A stretch of DNA of 58,787 nt from assembly GCF_001995175.1 (NCBI RefSeq), contig NZ_MUKN01000021.1, forward strand, positions 1 to 58,787, given 5' to 3'. The DNA comes from Rathayibacter rhapontici (lineage in GTDB: Bacteria; Actinomycetota; Actinomycetes; Actinomycetales; Microbacteriaceae). Position numbers and translations under genes: made by a program. The notes below the pieces were generated by a model, which did no database searches, was not told the DNA's origin, and saw nothing but the letters and a program-made list of their open reading frames with translations. Shown one piece after another: positions 50,969-58,787 of this stretch. Position 1 is the stretch's first letter, and each line of letters begins with the position of its first letter.

Positions 50969-51879
50969 AGCGAGCCTCCGTCCATCGGGCGCTGGTCGTC
51001 GGTCGGGGAGCCGGCGTCGGGGGAGCCCCAGCCTGCGCCCTCTCCGACGGAGGCGGGGGCGGTGGCGCCCGCGGTGCTGCGGCGCACGACGACGACGTCG
51101 CCGGTCACCGAGTTGGCGGCGATGTCGACCCACTTCGAGTCGAGGGACCCGGTGGTCGAGGTGTAGCCGCGGCCGAACGTGCCGCGCACGACCGAGCCGT
51201 CGAGCTGCAGGGTGCCCGAGACGGTGTTGATGCGGTAGCGCGCGCCGAGACCCTCGTCGATGCGGACGGTGAGGTCGCCGCTGACGGTGTTGGCCTGGAT
51301 CTCGTCGGGGGTGCCCTCGGCGTCGACGAAGACGCTGCCCGAGACGCCGTCCACGGTGAAGCGGGTGAGGGCGCCGGCGGCCGTGACGTCGCCCGACACG
51401 GTGTGCGCGGCGACGCGGCCGGTGTGGTTGCGCACCGAGAGCTCGCCGTGGACGGTGTTCACGTCGATGTCGCCGTGCAGGCCGTCGATCACGACGTCGC
51501 CGCCGACGGTCGAGACGCGGGCGTCGCTGTGCAGGCCCGAGACGAGTCCGTCGGCCGAGACGGTGTCGAACTTGAGCGCGACACCGCGGGGGACCAGGAG
51601 GCTCACGTCGGCGCGGTCTCCGCGGCGGCCGAGGCCCTTCACGACCTCCACGATCGAGTCCCAGCGCAGCTGGATGTGGTCGATCTCGAGGCGGTCGCCG
51701 TCCATCGAGACCTTGAGCGGGCGTCCGCCGACGCTGTGGACCTCCACGCGGGCGGTCGGCTCGTCGTGCGCGATGACGTCGATCTGACCTCCGACCAGGG
51801 CGATCTTGACGGAGCGGACGACATCGAGGTCGATGACCTTCGATTCGCCCGCCTGCACGAGCCATTTCTCGAGTGACAT
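50965..51879 (-). CDS. DUF4097 beta-repeat protein
   Basis: A 304-residue protein made of short beta-strand repeats, the adhesin-like DUF4097 family: VSTVGGDVVIDGLHGDIDVN, VHGELSVRNHTGRVAAHTVS, VSGDLTVRIDEGLGARYRIN and similar. No signal peptide, so it is cytoplasmic, as is usual when paired with a PadR regulator. The ATG at 51879 is preceded by AAGGAGGAGACC. It is first in a two-gene operon with padR, controlled from twin palindromes 48-85 bp upstream. The role is unknown; the family often accompanies stress regulators. Confidence 0.9.
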   Translation of the reverse strand: MSLEKWLVQAGESKVIDLDVVRSVKIALVGGQIDVIAHDEPTARVEVHSVGGRPLKVSMDGDRLEIDHIQLRWDSIVEVVKGLGRRGDRADVSLLVPRGVALKFDTVSADGLVSGLHSDARVSTVGGDVVIDGLHGDIDVNTVHGELSVRNHTGRVAAHTVSGDVTAAGALTRFTVDGVSGSVFVDAEGTPDEIQANTVSGDLTVRIDEGLGARYRINTVSGTLQLDGSVVRGTFGRGYTSTTGSLDSKWVDIAANSVTGDVVVVRRSTAGATAPASVGEGAGWGSPDAGSPTDDQRPMDGGSL

Positions 51880-51926
51880 GGTCTCCTCCTTCTTCTTTCG
51901 CCCCGGAGCGGAGCGGATGCGTGTGA

Positions 51927-51964
51927 CGCGATATATCGCGAGTGGTGAGAGTCACGATATATCG
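51927..51964. promoter_or_regulatory. Twin palindromic operators upstream of DUF4097-padR
   Basis: CGCGATATATCGCG (51927-51940) is a perfect 14-bp palindrome, and CGATATATCG (51955-51964) repeats its core 26 bp (centre to centre) away, about 2.5 helical turns. They lie in an A/T-rich promoter region and are probably bound by the PadR protein. Confidence 0.8.
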
Positions 51965-52042
51965 CGTCTTGCGCCCGCAGCAAGAGCGCACAGCGATTCC
52001 GAAGAGTCGTCGCTCCGGAACCGGCCGAGCGCGGTCTTGCCG

Positions 52043-52057
52043 TTGACGCAGCGTCAA
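52043..52057. promoter_or_regulatory. MerR-type dyad upstream of the MerR/TipAS gene
   Basis: TTGACGCAGCGTCAA is a 15-bp dyad with a 3-bp centre, including a TTGACG -35-like box. It is 58 bp before the GTG start of the regulator gene. MerR proteins commonly bind such dyads in their own promoter spacer. Confidence 0.6.
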
Positions 52058-52114
52058 CCCGTACGGTCGCTCCTGTCGGCGGATCGGGGTGGTCCGAGCG
52101 CGGAGGAGGTCGTC

Positions 52115-52879
52115 GTGGAGCAGGAGTGGTCGGTGCAGGAGGTGGCGCGGCTCGCGGGCACGACGAGCCGCGCGCTGCGGCACTACGGGGCCGTGGGCCT
52201 GCTGCCGCCCAGCCGGGTGGGGGCCGGCGGTCTCCGCTACTACGACGCCGCCGCGCTCGTGACGCTGCAGCGGATCCTGCTGCTGCGCGACCTCGGCCTC
52301 GGGCTCGCCGAGATCGGGCGGATCCTGCGCCGCGACACCGAGCCGCTCACCGCGCTCGAACGGCACGTCGACGTGCTCGAGGAGGAGCAGCGGCGCCTGG
52401 GCCGCCGGATCGCGGCCGTCCGCCGCACCATCACGACGATGAGAGAAGGGAACGGGCCGATGGCCGAGGAGATGTTCGACGGTTTCGACCACGCGGAGCA
52501 CCGCGAGGAGGTGGAGCGCCGCTGGGGTGCGCCGGCCTACGCCGAGGGCGACCGCTGGTGGCGGTCGATGGGCGCGGAGGAGAAGGAGCGGTGGCGGCTC
52601 GCGCAGCAGGACCTCGCCGCCGACTGGATCGCCGCCGCCTCGAGCGGAGCGGATCCCTCCGGCGCCCGGGCGCTCGCCCTCGCCGAGCGGCACCGCGCGT
52701 GGCTGGCGGGGATCCCCGGCACTCCGCGCGACGCCGACGGCGGGCCGAGCGACGAGTACCTGCTCGGGCTCGGTGAGATGTACGTCGCGGACGAGCGCTT
52801 CGCCGTGCACTACGGAGGCGTCGAGGGCGCCCGGTTCGTCCGCGACGCCCTGCAGGCGCTCGTGGAGCGGAAGGGGTGA
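52115..52879 (+). CDS. MerR family regulator with TipAS drug-recognition domain
   Basis: A 254-residue activator. The N-terminal MerR helix-turn-helix is WSVQEVARLAGTTSRALRHY and GLRYYDAAALVTLQRILLLR (about 5-60), followed by a long dimerisation helix (LERHVDVLEEEQRRLGRRIA). From about 125 it has the TipAS antibiotic-binding domain (WGAPAYAEGDRWWRSM, ALALAERHRAWLAGIPG, EYLLGLGEMYVADERFAVHY). The GTG at 52115 has GGAGGAGG upstream. In Streptomyces, TipAL binds thiopeptides, so a ligand-induced stress response is likely. Divergent from the DUF4097-padR operon. Confidence 0.95.
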   Translation: MEQEWSVQEVARLAGTTSRALRHYGAVGLLPPSRVGAGGLRYYDAAALVTLQRILLLRDLGLGLAEIGRILRRDTEPLTALERHVDVLEEEQRRLGRRIAAVRRTITTMREGNGPMAEEMFDGFDHAEHREEVERRWGAPAYAEGDRWWRSMGAEEKERWRLAQQDLAADWIAAASSGADPSGARALALAERHRAWLAGIPGTPRDADGGPSDEYLLGLGEMYVADERFAVHYGGVEGARFVRDALQALVERKG

Positions 52880-52911
52880 GCGGCGGCTCCGGTGTCTGGT
52901 AGACCGGGGTC

Positions 52912-53901
52912 ATGGATCCGATCGCGGCGCTGCAGGAGATCGCGACCCTGCTCGAACGGGAGCGCGCGTCGAAGTACCGCGCGAAGGCGTTCCGCAAGGC
53001 GATCGCGGTGCTCGAGGGCCTGTCGGCGGCGGAGCGCGAGGACCTCGGTGCCGTGCGCCGCGCCGCGGGCATCGGCGACACGACCTTCACCGTGATCAGC
53101 CAGGCCAGGGAGGGGCGGGTGCCCGACTACCTCGCGGACCTGCGCGGCAGCAGCCCCCTGCCGACGAGCGCCCTCCGCGCCCGGCTGCGCGGCGATCTGC
53201 ACAGCCACAGCGAGTGGTCGGACGGAGCGACTCCGATCGCCGCGATGGCGGATGCCGCTCTGGCGCTCGGTTACGAGTACCTCGCTCTCACCGACCACTC
53301 GCCGCGGCTGCGCGTCGCGCACGGGCTGAGCGCGGAGCGGCTCGAGGAGCAGCTCGCGCACCTGGCGACCCTCGAGACGGGCTCGCTCCGGCTGCTCAGC
53401 GGGATCGAGGTGGACGTGCTCGAGGACGGCTCGCTCGATCAGACCCCCGAGATGCTCGACCGCCTCGACGTGGTCGTGGCGAGCGCCCACTCGAAGCTGC
53501 GGACTCCGCGACGCGAGATGACCGCGCGTCTGGTCGCCGCCGCCTCCGATCCGCGGACCGACGTGCTCGGCCACGTGACCGGACGGCTGGTGAGCGGGGA
53601 GCGCGGCACGCGGCCGCCGTCGGAGTTCGATGCGGGGGCCGTCTTCCGGGCCTGCGCCGATCACGGGACCGCCGTCGAGATCAACTCCCGCCCCGAGCGG
53701 GAGGACCCGCCGGACGAGCTCATCGCCCTGGCGATCGAGGCGGGCTGCCTGTTCTCGATCGACAGCGACGCGCACGCTCCGGGGCAGCTCGGGCTCCTCG
53801 ACTACGGGGCCGAGCGCGCCGAGCGGCTCGGCGTCCCCGAGGAGCGGATCGTGACGACCTGGCCGGTGGAGCGACTGCTGGAGTGGACCTCGCGCTCCTG
53901 A
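52912..53901 (+). CDS. PHP-domain phosphoesterase, PolX-like
   Basis: A 329-residue protein with an N-terminal helix-hairpin-helix region (about 1-80, like the DNA-binding part of PolX) and a PHP metallo-domain. The metal-binding motifs are DLHSHSEWSDG, LTDHSPRL, SGIEVDVLEDG, ASAHSKL, GHVTGR and SIDSDAHAPGQL. All expected His/Asp ligands are present. PolX-like proteins act as DNA polymerase/3'-phosphoesterase in base-excision repair; this one lacks the polymerase domain, so phosphoesterase or exonuclease activity is expected. Start ATG at 52912. Confidence 0.92.
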   Translation: MDPIAALQEIATLLERERASKYRAKAFRKAIAVLEGLSAAEREDLGAVRRAAGIGDTTFTVISQAREGRVPDYLADLRGSSPLPTSALRARLRGDLHSHSEWSDGATPIAAMADAALALGYEYLALTDHSPRLRVAHGLSAERLEEQLAHLATLETGSLRLLSGIEVDVLEDGSLDQTPEMLDRLDVVVASAHSKLRTPRREMTARLVAAASDPRTDVLGHVTGRLVSGERGTRPPSEFDAGAVFRACADHGTAVEINSRPEREDPPDELIALAIEAGCLFSIDSDAHAPGQLGLLDYGAERAERLGVPEERIVTTWPVERLLEWTSRS

Positions 53902-54119
53902 ACAGACCGGCTCGCGCGCGTGGAGGATGCAGATCGGGGCCGGTAGCCCCTTGACAGTGCGCACATCACGGGGGTCTGCGCAAGTGGTGAAATCCCAGGA
54001 CCCGGCGCGGCATGCTCGTACTCGGTCCGCCGACGCCGCGATCCGGGGAGCCCGACGGCTCCGAAGGACGATCGGAGTGGGCGTGCTGCTCCATCCGTCC
54101 CGACGAGACCAGGTGAACC

Positions 54120-56260
54120 GTGGCCACCCAGACCGTTCTCGATGCCGTGCGCGGCGCACCGACCCTGCTCGAGGCCGTCCGCGCCGCTGACGAGCTCACG
54201 ATCGCCGCCGTGAGCGACGGGGGCGGACGCGCCGTGCGCCTGCTCACCCGCGCCGCCCTCGATCCATCGGACCAGCTGACCGCCATCGCCGCCGTGCACT
54301 CGCTGGCGCAGGTCTTCGACGAGGAGGCGGACCTCGCCCTCCTCCGCCTGCTCGCCGACGAGCGGGCCTTCATCCGCGAGCACGCCGCCTGGGCCTTCGG
54401 CGGCCGGCTGCCGCGGCCGAGCGCGATCGGACCGCTCCTGCGGATGGTCGGGGCGGGCGGCTTCGTCGGCATGCTCGCCCAGCGCACGCTGCTGCTCTGG
54501 GGCTCCTCGACTCCGGAGCCGCTCTCGCTCGCCCTCGAGGGAGCCCTGATCGGCGAGCGCGATCCCGCCGCCCGCTCCCGGTTCGTCGAGACGCTCGGCC
54601 TGGTGCCGGGCCCGATCGCCGAGCGCACCCTGCTCGAGCTCGCCGCCGACGAGGCGGAGGGGTTCGACGCCCGGGCCGCCGCGATCGACGCGCTGGGCGA
54701 GCGCCGCTCGGACGACGCCGAGCTGCTGCTCTCGCGCCTGACCGCCCTGGAGGGACCGCTGAGCTCGATCGCCCGCGTCGCCCTCCTCGACCACGCACCG
54801 GCTCCGCTCGCCGACGCCAGCCCCACGGTCGCGCAGCTCTTCCTGCACGCCGACATCGACGGCACCCTGACCCGGGTCGCGCCGGCGACAACGGAGGCAT
54901 CGCGACGCTGCTCGTCCGCCTCGGCGACGCCCTCGGAGGAGAGGACGGCATCGAGCGCGTGCTGACCCTCTCGCGCGGCACTCCCGCGGAGGCGGAGCGC
55001 GCTCTCGCCGACCTGCCCTCGGCCGGCCACGGGTTCGCTCCGGTGCCCTTCGCCGGTTCGGCCGTCCCGATGCCCGAGGCCTGGCCCCGCCGGATCGCCG
55101 CCGAGCGCGGCATCCGCCGGATCCTGCGCGCCGCGGGCCGGGTCGACGTGCTGCACCTGCGCATGGCCGACGTCGGCTCGCTCGCCGCTGCCGCGGTCGC
55201 CCGCGAGCTCGAGATCCCGGTCGTCTTCACCGTCGCGCCCGACCCGCACGCCCTCATCGCCGGCCTCGACGCCGCGGGCACGCTCTCGCGCGCCGACTTC
55301 GGCGACCGCGACTCCGCCGAGCACTTCTGGTTCCGCGTGCGACTCGTGCAGCGCCTCGCCGCCGACGCCGCGCACACTGTGCTCTTCCCCCGCGCCGACC
55401 TGGCGCAGAGCATGCGCGAGCTGATCGGGATCGACATCACCGCGCATCCGGAGCGGCACACGATCGTCCCGGAGGGGATCGACGTGCGCCTCGTCGAGCG
55501 CGGCGAGCAGGCCGCCCGCGCCTCCGCGGCGGGCGAGGACGTCGCGATCGACGTCGGCGACGACCTCTCGGCCCTGGACGACCTGCTCGCGGGCCTGCCC
55601 CCCGAGCGGCGCGAGCTGCCCCTGCTGCTCAGCGTCGGCAGGCTGCACCGGGTGAAGGGCATGGCGGCGCTCGCCGAGGCGTGGGCGGGCGACTCCGCCC
55701 TGAGGAGCCGCGCGAACCTCGTGCTCGTGGGCGGCGACCTCGCCGACCCGAGCCCCGACGAGCGCGAGCAGCTCGACCGCATCCTCGCCGCCGGAGGGGC
55801 GGAGGACGGACTGCTGCTCGCCGGGCACCGCCCGAACGGCACCGTGGCCCGCTGGCTCGGCGCGGTCCGGCACGGCCGCCCCGGGCTCGCCGCCCCCGGA
55901 GGCGCGTACGTCTGCGCGAGCGTCAAGGAGGAGTTCGGCATCGCCCTGCTCGAAGCGCTCGCCGCGGGCCTCGTCGTCGTCGCCCCCGCGACCGGCGGCC
56001 CGGTGACCTACGTCGAGGACGGCGTGACCGGCTTCCTGATCGACACCGCCGACGCGACGGCGCTCGCCGGAGCTGCGACGTCGGCCCTCGAGCTCGCCGC
56101 GGGCCCCCTCGCCGAGCACGCCGCCGAGCGCGGCCGCGCGATGGTCGCCGAGCGGTACACGATCGAGGCGATGGCGCGCGCCCTCGCCGGCGTCTACGCG
56201 CAGGCGACCGCCGACCAGGAGCGCCCGCTGCGCTCCGACCTCGTGCTCGGAGCGTCATGA
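54120..56260 (+). pseudogene. HEAT-repeat/GT4 glycosyltransferase fusion, frameshifted at the junction
   Basis: From GTG 54120 a helical repeat region of about 255 residues runs (LLRLLADERAFIREHAAWAF, ERTLLELAADEAEGFDARAA), like HEAT/PBS-lyase repeats. Near 54884 one base is missing; restoring it joins VAP to GDNGGIATLLVRLGDALGG and opens the second frame, a GT4-type glycosyltransferase (LLLSVGRLHRVKGMAALAEA, the EX7E region KEEFGIALLEALAAGLVVVA, PVTYVEDGVTGFLID). The restored protein would be about 713 residues. Its stop overlaps the next glycosyltransferase start (ATGA). The fusion of HEAT repeats with GT4 is unusual. Acceptor unknown; a glycolipid or exopolysaccharide step is possible. Confidence 0.83.
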
Positions 56261-57585
56261 CCCTGCTGATCGTCAGCCCCGACTACGCCTCCCACCTGCT
56301 CCCGCTCGCGACGCTCGGCACCGCCTGGCGCGCGGCCGGCGAGCGCGTGGTGGTCGCCACGGGCGACGCGACCCGCGCGATCGTCGACGACTTCGGCTTC
56401 GAGCACGTCGCGCTCCGACTCGGACGCGGCTCGAACCCCGGCACGATCCGGGCCGAGGAGCAGGCTCCCGACGAGGGGGAGTCGCTCCGCGGATTCTTCG
56501 CGGCGACCCGGCAGGGCATGGTCCCGACCCTCGCCTACCAGGCGCGCGAGCGGCTGACCGACCTGCTGTGGGACCCGGCCGGAGTCGCCGCCCGGCTGCG
56601 CGAGATCCTCGACGAGGTGCAGCCCGATGCGATCGTCGTCGACCACCTCGCCTTCACCGCGCGCGTCGCCCTGCGCGCGCTCGGCGTGCCCTACGGCGAC
56701 GTCGTGCTCGGGCACCCCAGCGCCCTCACGGTGCCCGGCGAGGTCTACGGCTTCCCGCCCGTCTGGCCCGACGCCTTCGCTCCCGACCCGGACGACCTGG
56801 CCGCCCTGCGCGCCCTCTGCGACGAGGTCCGCGACTCCTTCACCGCCGAGTGGAACGCCGCCCTCGCCTCGCTCGACTCCGCCGCCCCCGCCAGCCAGGA
56901 CGCGTTCGCCGAGTCCGGCGACGTGCTGCTGCTGAACTACCCCGGCGAGCTGCACGACCCGGCCCGCACCGCCCAGCTGCCGCCGCACGCGTTCCTCGGC
57001 TCGGCGGTCCGCTCCGAGCCCGTCGACGCCGAGGTCGAGGAGTGGCTGGCCGCCTCGGACGACCCGGTCGTCTACGTCAGCTTCGGCAGCTTCCTCTCGG
57101 TGCGCGACGACGTGCTCGCCCGCGTCGTCGCCGCCCTCGCCACGGTCTCGGTCGACGGCCGCCCGGTGCGGGTCGCCCTCGCCTCCGGAGCGACGGACCG
57201 CGCGGCCCTCGGCGACGTCCCGCCGTCGTGGCTCGTCCGCGGCTTCCTCCCGCAGGTCACGCTGCTGGGCCGCGCCGCGCTCGCTGTGACGCACGGCGGG
57301 AACAACAGCGTCACCGAGTCGATGACCGCGGGGGTGCCGCTGGTGGTCCTGCCGTTCTCGACGGATCAGTTCGCCGGGGCGGCCGCGCTGGAGGATGCGG
57401 GGGTAGCGGAGGTGCTCGATCCGAACGTGGCGCCTGTGTCGGCTCTTGCCGAGGCGGCCGCGCGGATGCTCGCGCTGGGCGGACCGGCGAGAGAGCGACT
57501 CGACGCGCTGGCGGAGGACCTCACCGGCACGACCGGTCCGGAGCGGGCGTTCGCCGCGCTTTCGGGTCTGGTCTCGCGGCGCTGA
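56257..57585 (+). CDS. UGT-like (GT1) glycosyltransferase
   Basis: A 442-residue glycosyltransferase of the GT1/MGT type. The N-terminal LLIVSPDYASHLLPLATLGT and RAAGERVVVATGDATRAIVD form the acceptor domain. The C-terminal donor domain has VVYVSFGSFLSVRDDVLARV, LVRGFLPQVTLLGRAALAVT and the sugar-nucleotide motif HGGNNSVTESMTAGVPLVVL followed by PFSTDQFAGAAALE. Its ATG overlaps the preceding glycosyltransferase gene's stop, so the two act together, perhaps on the same small molecule. The acceptor is unknown. Confidence 0.93.
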   Translation: MTLLIVSPDYASHLLPLATLGTAWRAAGERVVVATGDATRAIVDDFGFEHVALRLGRGSNPGTIRAEEQAPDEGESLRGFFAATRQGMVPTLAYQARERLTDLLWDPAGVAARLREILDEVQPDAIVVDHLAFTARVALRALGVPYGDVVLGHPSALTVPGEVYGFPPVWPDAFAPDPDDLAALRALCDEVRDSFTAEWNAALASLDSAAPASQDAFAESGDVLLLNYPGELHDPARTAQLPPHAFLGSAVRSEPVDAEVEEWLAASDDPVVYVSFGSFLSVRDDVLARVVAALATVSVDGRPVRVALASGATDRAALGDVPPSWLVRGFLPQVTLLGRAALAVTHGGNNSVTESMTAGVPLVVLPFSTDQFAGAAALEDAGVAEVLDPNVAPVSALAEAAARMLALGGPARERLDALAEDLTGTTGPERAFAALSGLVSRR

Positions 57586-57609
57586 GCCGTGCTGGAGGGG
57601 AGCGGCGGC

Positions 57610-57924
57610 GTGACTGACGAGGAGGACGAGCGCTGGCTGGTCGTCGGCGGGCGCCGCTGGCGGCGCACGGATCCGATCCTTCCTGCTGATCTCGTCGCTG
57701 CGCTGACCTCGCACCTGGGGAGGGGGCGGTCGGGAGTTCAGTCGGGGAAGCGCGCCGGGGATGAGGACGCGGTCGCGGCTGCGCGCGTCCGCGTGGGGCT
57801 CGCGAAGCACGGGCTCGGCGAGCGCGGACCGGCGTGGTGGGACGAGCCGGAGGAGGCGCGGCTGGCGCGTGCCCGGGAGGCGCTCGGCGACCTGGACGCG
57901 CTGGACGAGCCGGGCGGGGACTGA
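57610..57924 (+). CDS. Small conserved actinobacterial protein
   Basis: A 104-residue protein beginning TDEEDERWLVVGGRRWRRTD, with HLGRGR, ARVRVGLAKHGLGERGPAWW and an Asp/Arg-rich end. It resembles a family often mislabelled biopolymer transporter Tol, but has no membrane segment. GTG at 57610 has GGAGGGGAG upstream; an earlier GTG at 57589 is possible. It follows the glycosyltransferase operon by 24 bp. Function unknown. Confidence 0.65.
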   Translation: MTDEEDERWLVVGGRRWRRTDPILPADLVAALTSHLGRGRSGVQSGKRAGDEDAVAAARVRVGLAKHGLGERGPAWWDEPEEARLARAREALGDLDALDEPGGD

Positions 57925-58640
57925 CCATTCGAGCAGCGATGCTCGGCGATCTGGCGAACCTCCGCGGTTCTGCCTCTGCACTGCAGCCCGACGATCAACG
58001 CAGCCGTGACGATGAGCTCATGCAGTTCGTTCTCGACCGACGGTGGCGTGGTCGATCGACCGCGGAGGAGGTTCCGGAGGCGGACCCACCGCTAACGCAC
58101 ATGTGGGACGCTCTCCGGCACTGCCCCGAGAATCGACTGCGGCCCAGCGCGACGGACCCGCACGAGAGGCGGAAAGCCCACCGGGCGAAGCTCGAAGGTG
58201 GCATCCCGCACAGTCGGCTCGACCGCGCTACGGGGCAGAGGCTCGATTGACATAACGACCATTATCGGAAAGATATTGTAAGGAGTGCCAGCGGGAACTG
58301 CTCAATGAGGGGACATGGGCGCTTCAGTGCGGGATGCGTTCGAAACCGCCCCGGGGTCTCTGTGGGTGGTAAGAACATGACAGCGGAGGGGTGCTCGTGT
58401 GTTCCCCCCGCTGTCGTCGGGTGCTGGTCCTCGGGTATCAGTCGTCGACCCGGGAGGTGGCGTCGGGCCACAACTGTGCGGATGGGCGGAATTACACCCA
58501 CCCGCACAGTTGTATCGAGACTGCTATCACCGCTCACGCATTCGATTGCGGAGCAATGGCAGGATCGCAGCCCTTCTGATCAGTTCTCGGTGCTACTCGA
58601 TGCTGTCAACGCGAGTCGTTCCCGAGTATGCCCTCAGGAT
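57925..58640. other. Nearly gene-free, less GC-rich spacer
   Basis: About 715 bp. One weak candidate is an open frame from ATG 57939 to 58250 (103 codons) with the plausible stretch DDELMQFVLDRRWRGRS, but it lacks a ribosome binding site and its third-position bases are less biased than in neighbouring genes. The region around 58247-58285 is A/T-rich and looks promoter-like (TTGACA then TATTGT, spacing too long). A hairpin is listed separately. Otherwise nothing recognisable. Confidence 0.5.
58471..58512. terminator. Long hairpin, possible terminator of the right-edge gene
   Basis: CAACTGTGCGGATGGG (58471-58486) pairs with CCCACCCGCACAGTTG (to 58512) at 15 of 16 positions around a ~10-nt loop. 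It lies 129 bp beyond the stop of the minus-strand partial gene, so it could be its terminator. Confidence 0.5.
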
Positions 58641-58787
58641 CTACCAAGCGCAGGCAGTGGGGCGGAACTTGATGGGTACAGACCAACTGTTGCTGTCGTT
58701 GTACGCCTGGCCGACGCTGTCGACGTTGGCGACGGTGACGTTTCCGTTCGGCGCGACGATGTTGCCCGTGGGGGTGAGGAACACCTG
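58641..58787 (-). CDS. C-terminus of an exported-looking protein (partial)
   Basis: The minus frame from the right edge to TAG at 58641 encodes 48 residues: QVFLTPTGNIVAPNGNVTVA, then NVDSVGQAYNDSNSWSVPIK and FRPTACAW. The Asn/Ser/Thr-rich beta-like sequence and single terminal Cys suggest an extracellular or phage-like surface protein, but the family is not recognised from this end. Codon use is less GC-biased than the rest of the window. The N-terminus lies outside. Confidence 0.55.
   Translation of the reverse strand, partial: QVFLTPTGNIVAPNGNVTVANVDSVGQAYNDSNSWSVPIKFRPTACAW

Noticed and set aside
58262..58537. 91-codon minus-strand frame
   Set aside because: Pro/Arg/Thr-rich with no ribosome binding site and it crosses the perfect hairpin at 58471.
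58304..58787. Open plus-strand frame of about 160 codons running off the right edge
   Set aside because: Translation is Arg/Ser-rich with no recognisable fold, no ribosome binding site, and it overlaps the more protein-like minus-strand C-terminus.
1..58787. tRNA, rRNA, transposase, integrase or toxin-antitoxin genes
   Set aside because: None could be recognised by eye in either strand; a covariance and profile search would be needed to exclude tRNAs fully.

Overview
The window comes from a high-GC (roughly 70 %) actinobacterium. Gene content and the small lineage-type proteins point to the family Microbacteriaceae (a Rathayibacter/Clavibacter-like genome), but the genus is an inference. Evidence includes purF/purM/purD next to a sterol-carrier-like protein and a DUF3073 protein, a DUF7882-like small protein, PadR-DUF4097, a MerR/TipAS regulator, LAxTG sorting, frequent GTG starts, and dispersed palindromes of the type GGTCGAGTAGC...GTATCGAGACC. 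No rRNA, tRNA, CRISPR array, transposase or phage module was recognised.

Layout. 1-3.1 kb: left end of the NHEJ enzyme LigD (runs off the edge), a divergent thiol peroxidase of the glutathione peroxidase family, and two small hypotheticals. 3.2-7.4 kb: nitroreductase, then a minus-strand set of SDR, type III polyketide synthase, methyltransferase and small membrane protein, the last three with overlapping stop/start codons. 7.6-10.1 kb: membrane protein, NUDIX and TIGR01777 epimerase. 10.1-10.6 kb: a non-coding repeat block holding two tandem copies of a 98-nt element whose hairpin covaries. 10.6-19.9 kb: purine genes purD, purF and purM with SCP-like, cell-wall 5'-nucleotidase and LysR genes between them. 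20-27.8 kb: a surface/secreted locus of three neighbouring exported proteins that share FnIII and Ig-like modules, one carrying a PQQ-type sugar dehydrogenase. 27.8-31 kb: AraC, NUDIX, DUF3073 and flavin monooxygenase-like genes. 31-38 kb: a sugar regulon with glycogen-debranching-like glucosidase, LacI with promoter and operator, solute-binding lipoprotein and two permeases. A CTGCAG-rich inverted repeat array lies between the binding protein and the permeases. 38-43.6 kb: alpha/beta hydrolase, peroxiredoxin, an apparently circularly permuted flavin amine oxidase, Pr6Pr and DUF4184 membrane proteins. 43.9-50.2 kb: KimA-like transporter, OhrR-like MarR with its operator and a divergent quinone oxidoreductase, CPA1 antiporter. 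50.3-57.9 kb: PadR-DUF4097 with twin operators, MerR/TipAS, PHP-domain protein, a HEAT-glycosyltransferase fusion and a UGT-like glycosyltransferase. The last ~0.85 kb is less GC-rich, nearly gene-free, and ends in the C-terminus of an exported-looking protein.

Five genes are interrupted by single-base indels, all at short G/C runs: the 5'-nucleotidase sorting tail, an Ig/FnIII secreted protein, AraC, the debranching enzyme and HEAT-GT4. This pattern is more easily explained by assembly indels than by decay of five unrelated genes, so these loci should be read as probably intact in the cell until checked. The most unusual observations are the permuted amine oxidase, the covarying tandem RNA-like repeat downstream of purD, and the CTGCAG inverted array inside the sugar ABC operon.
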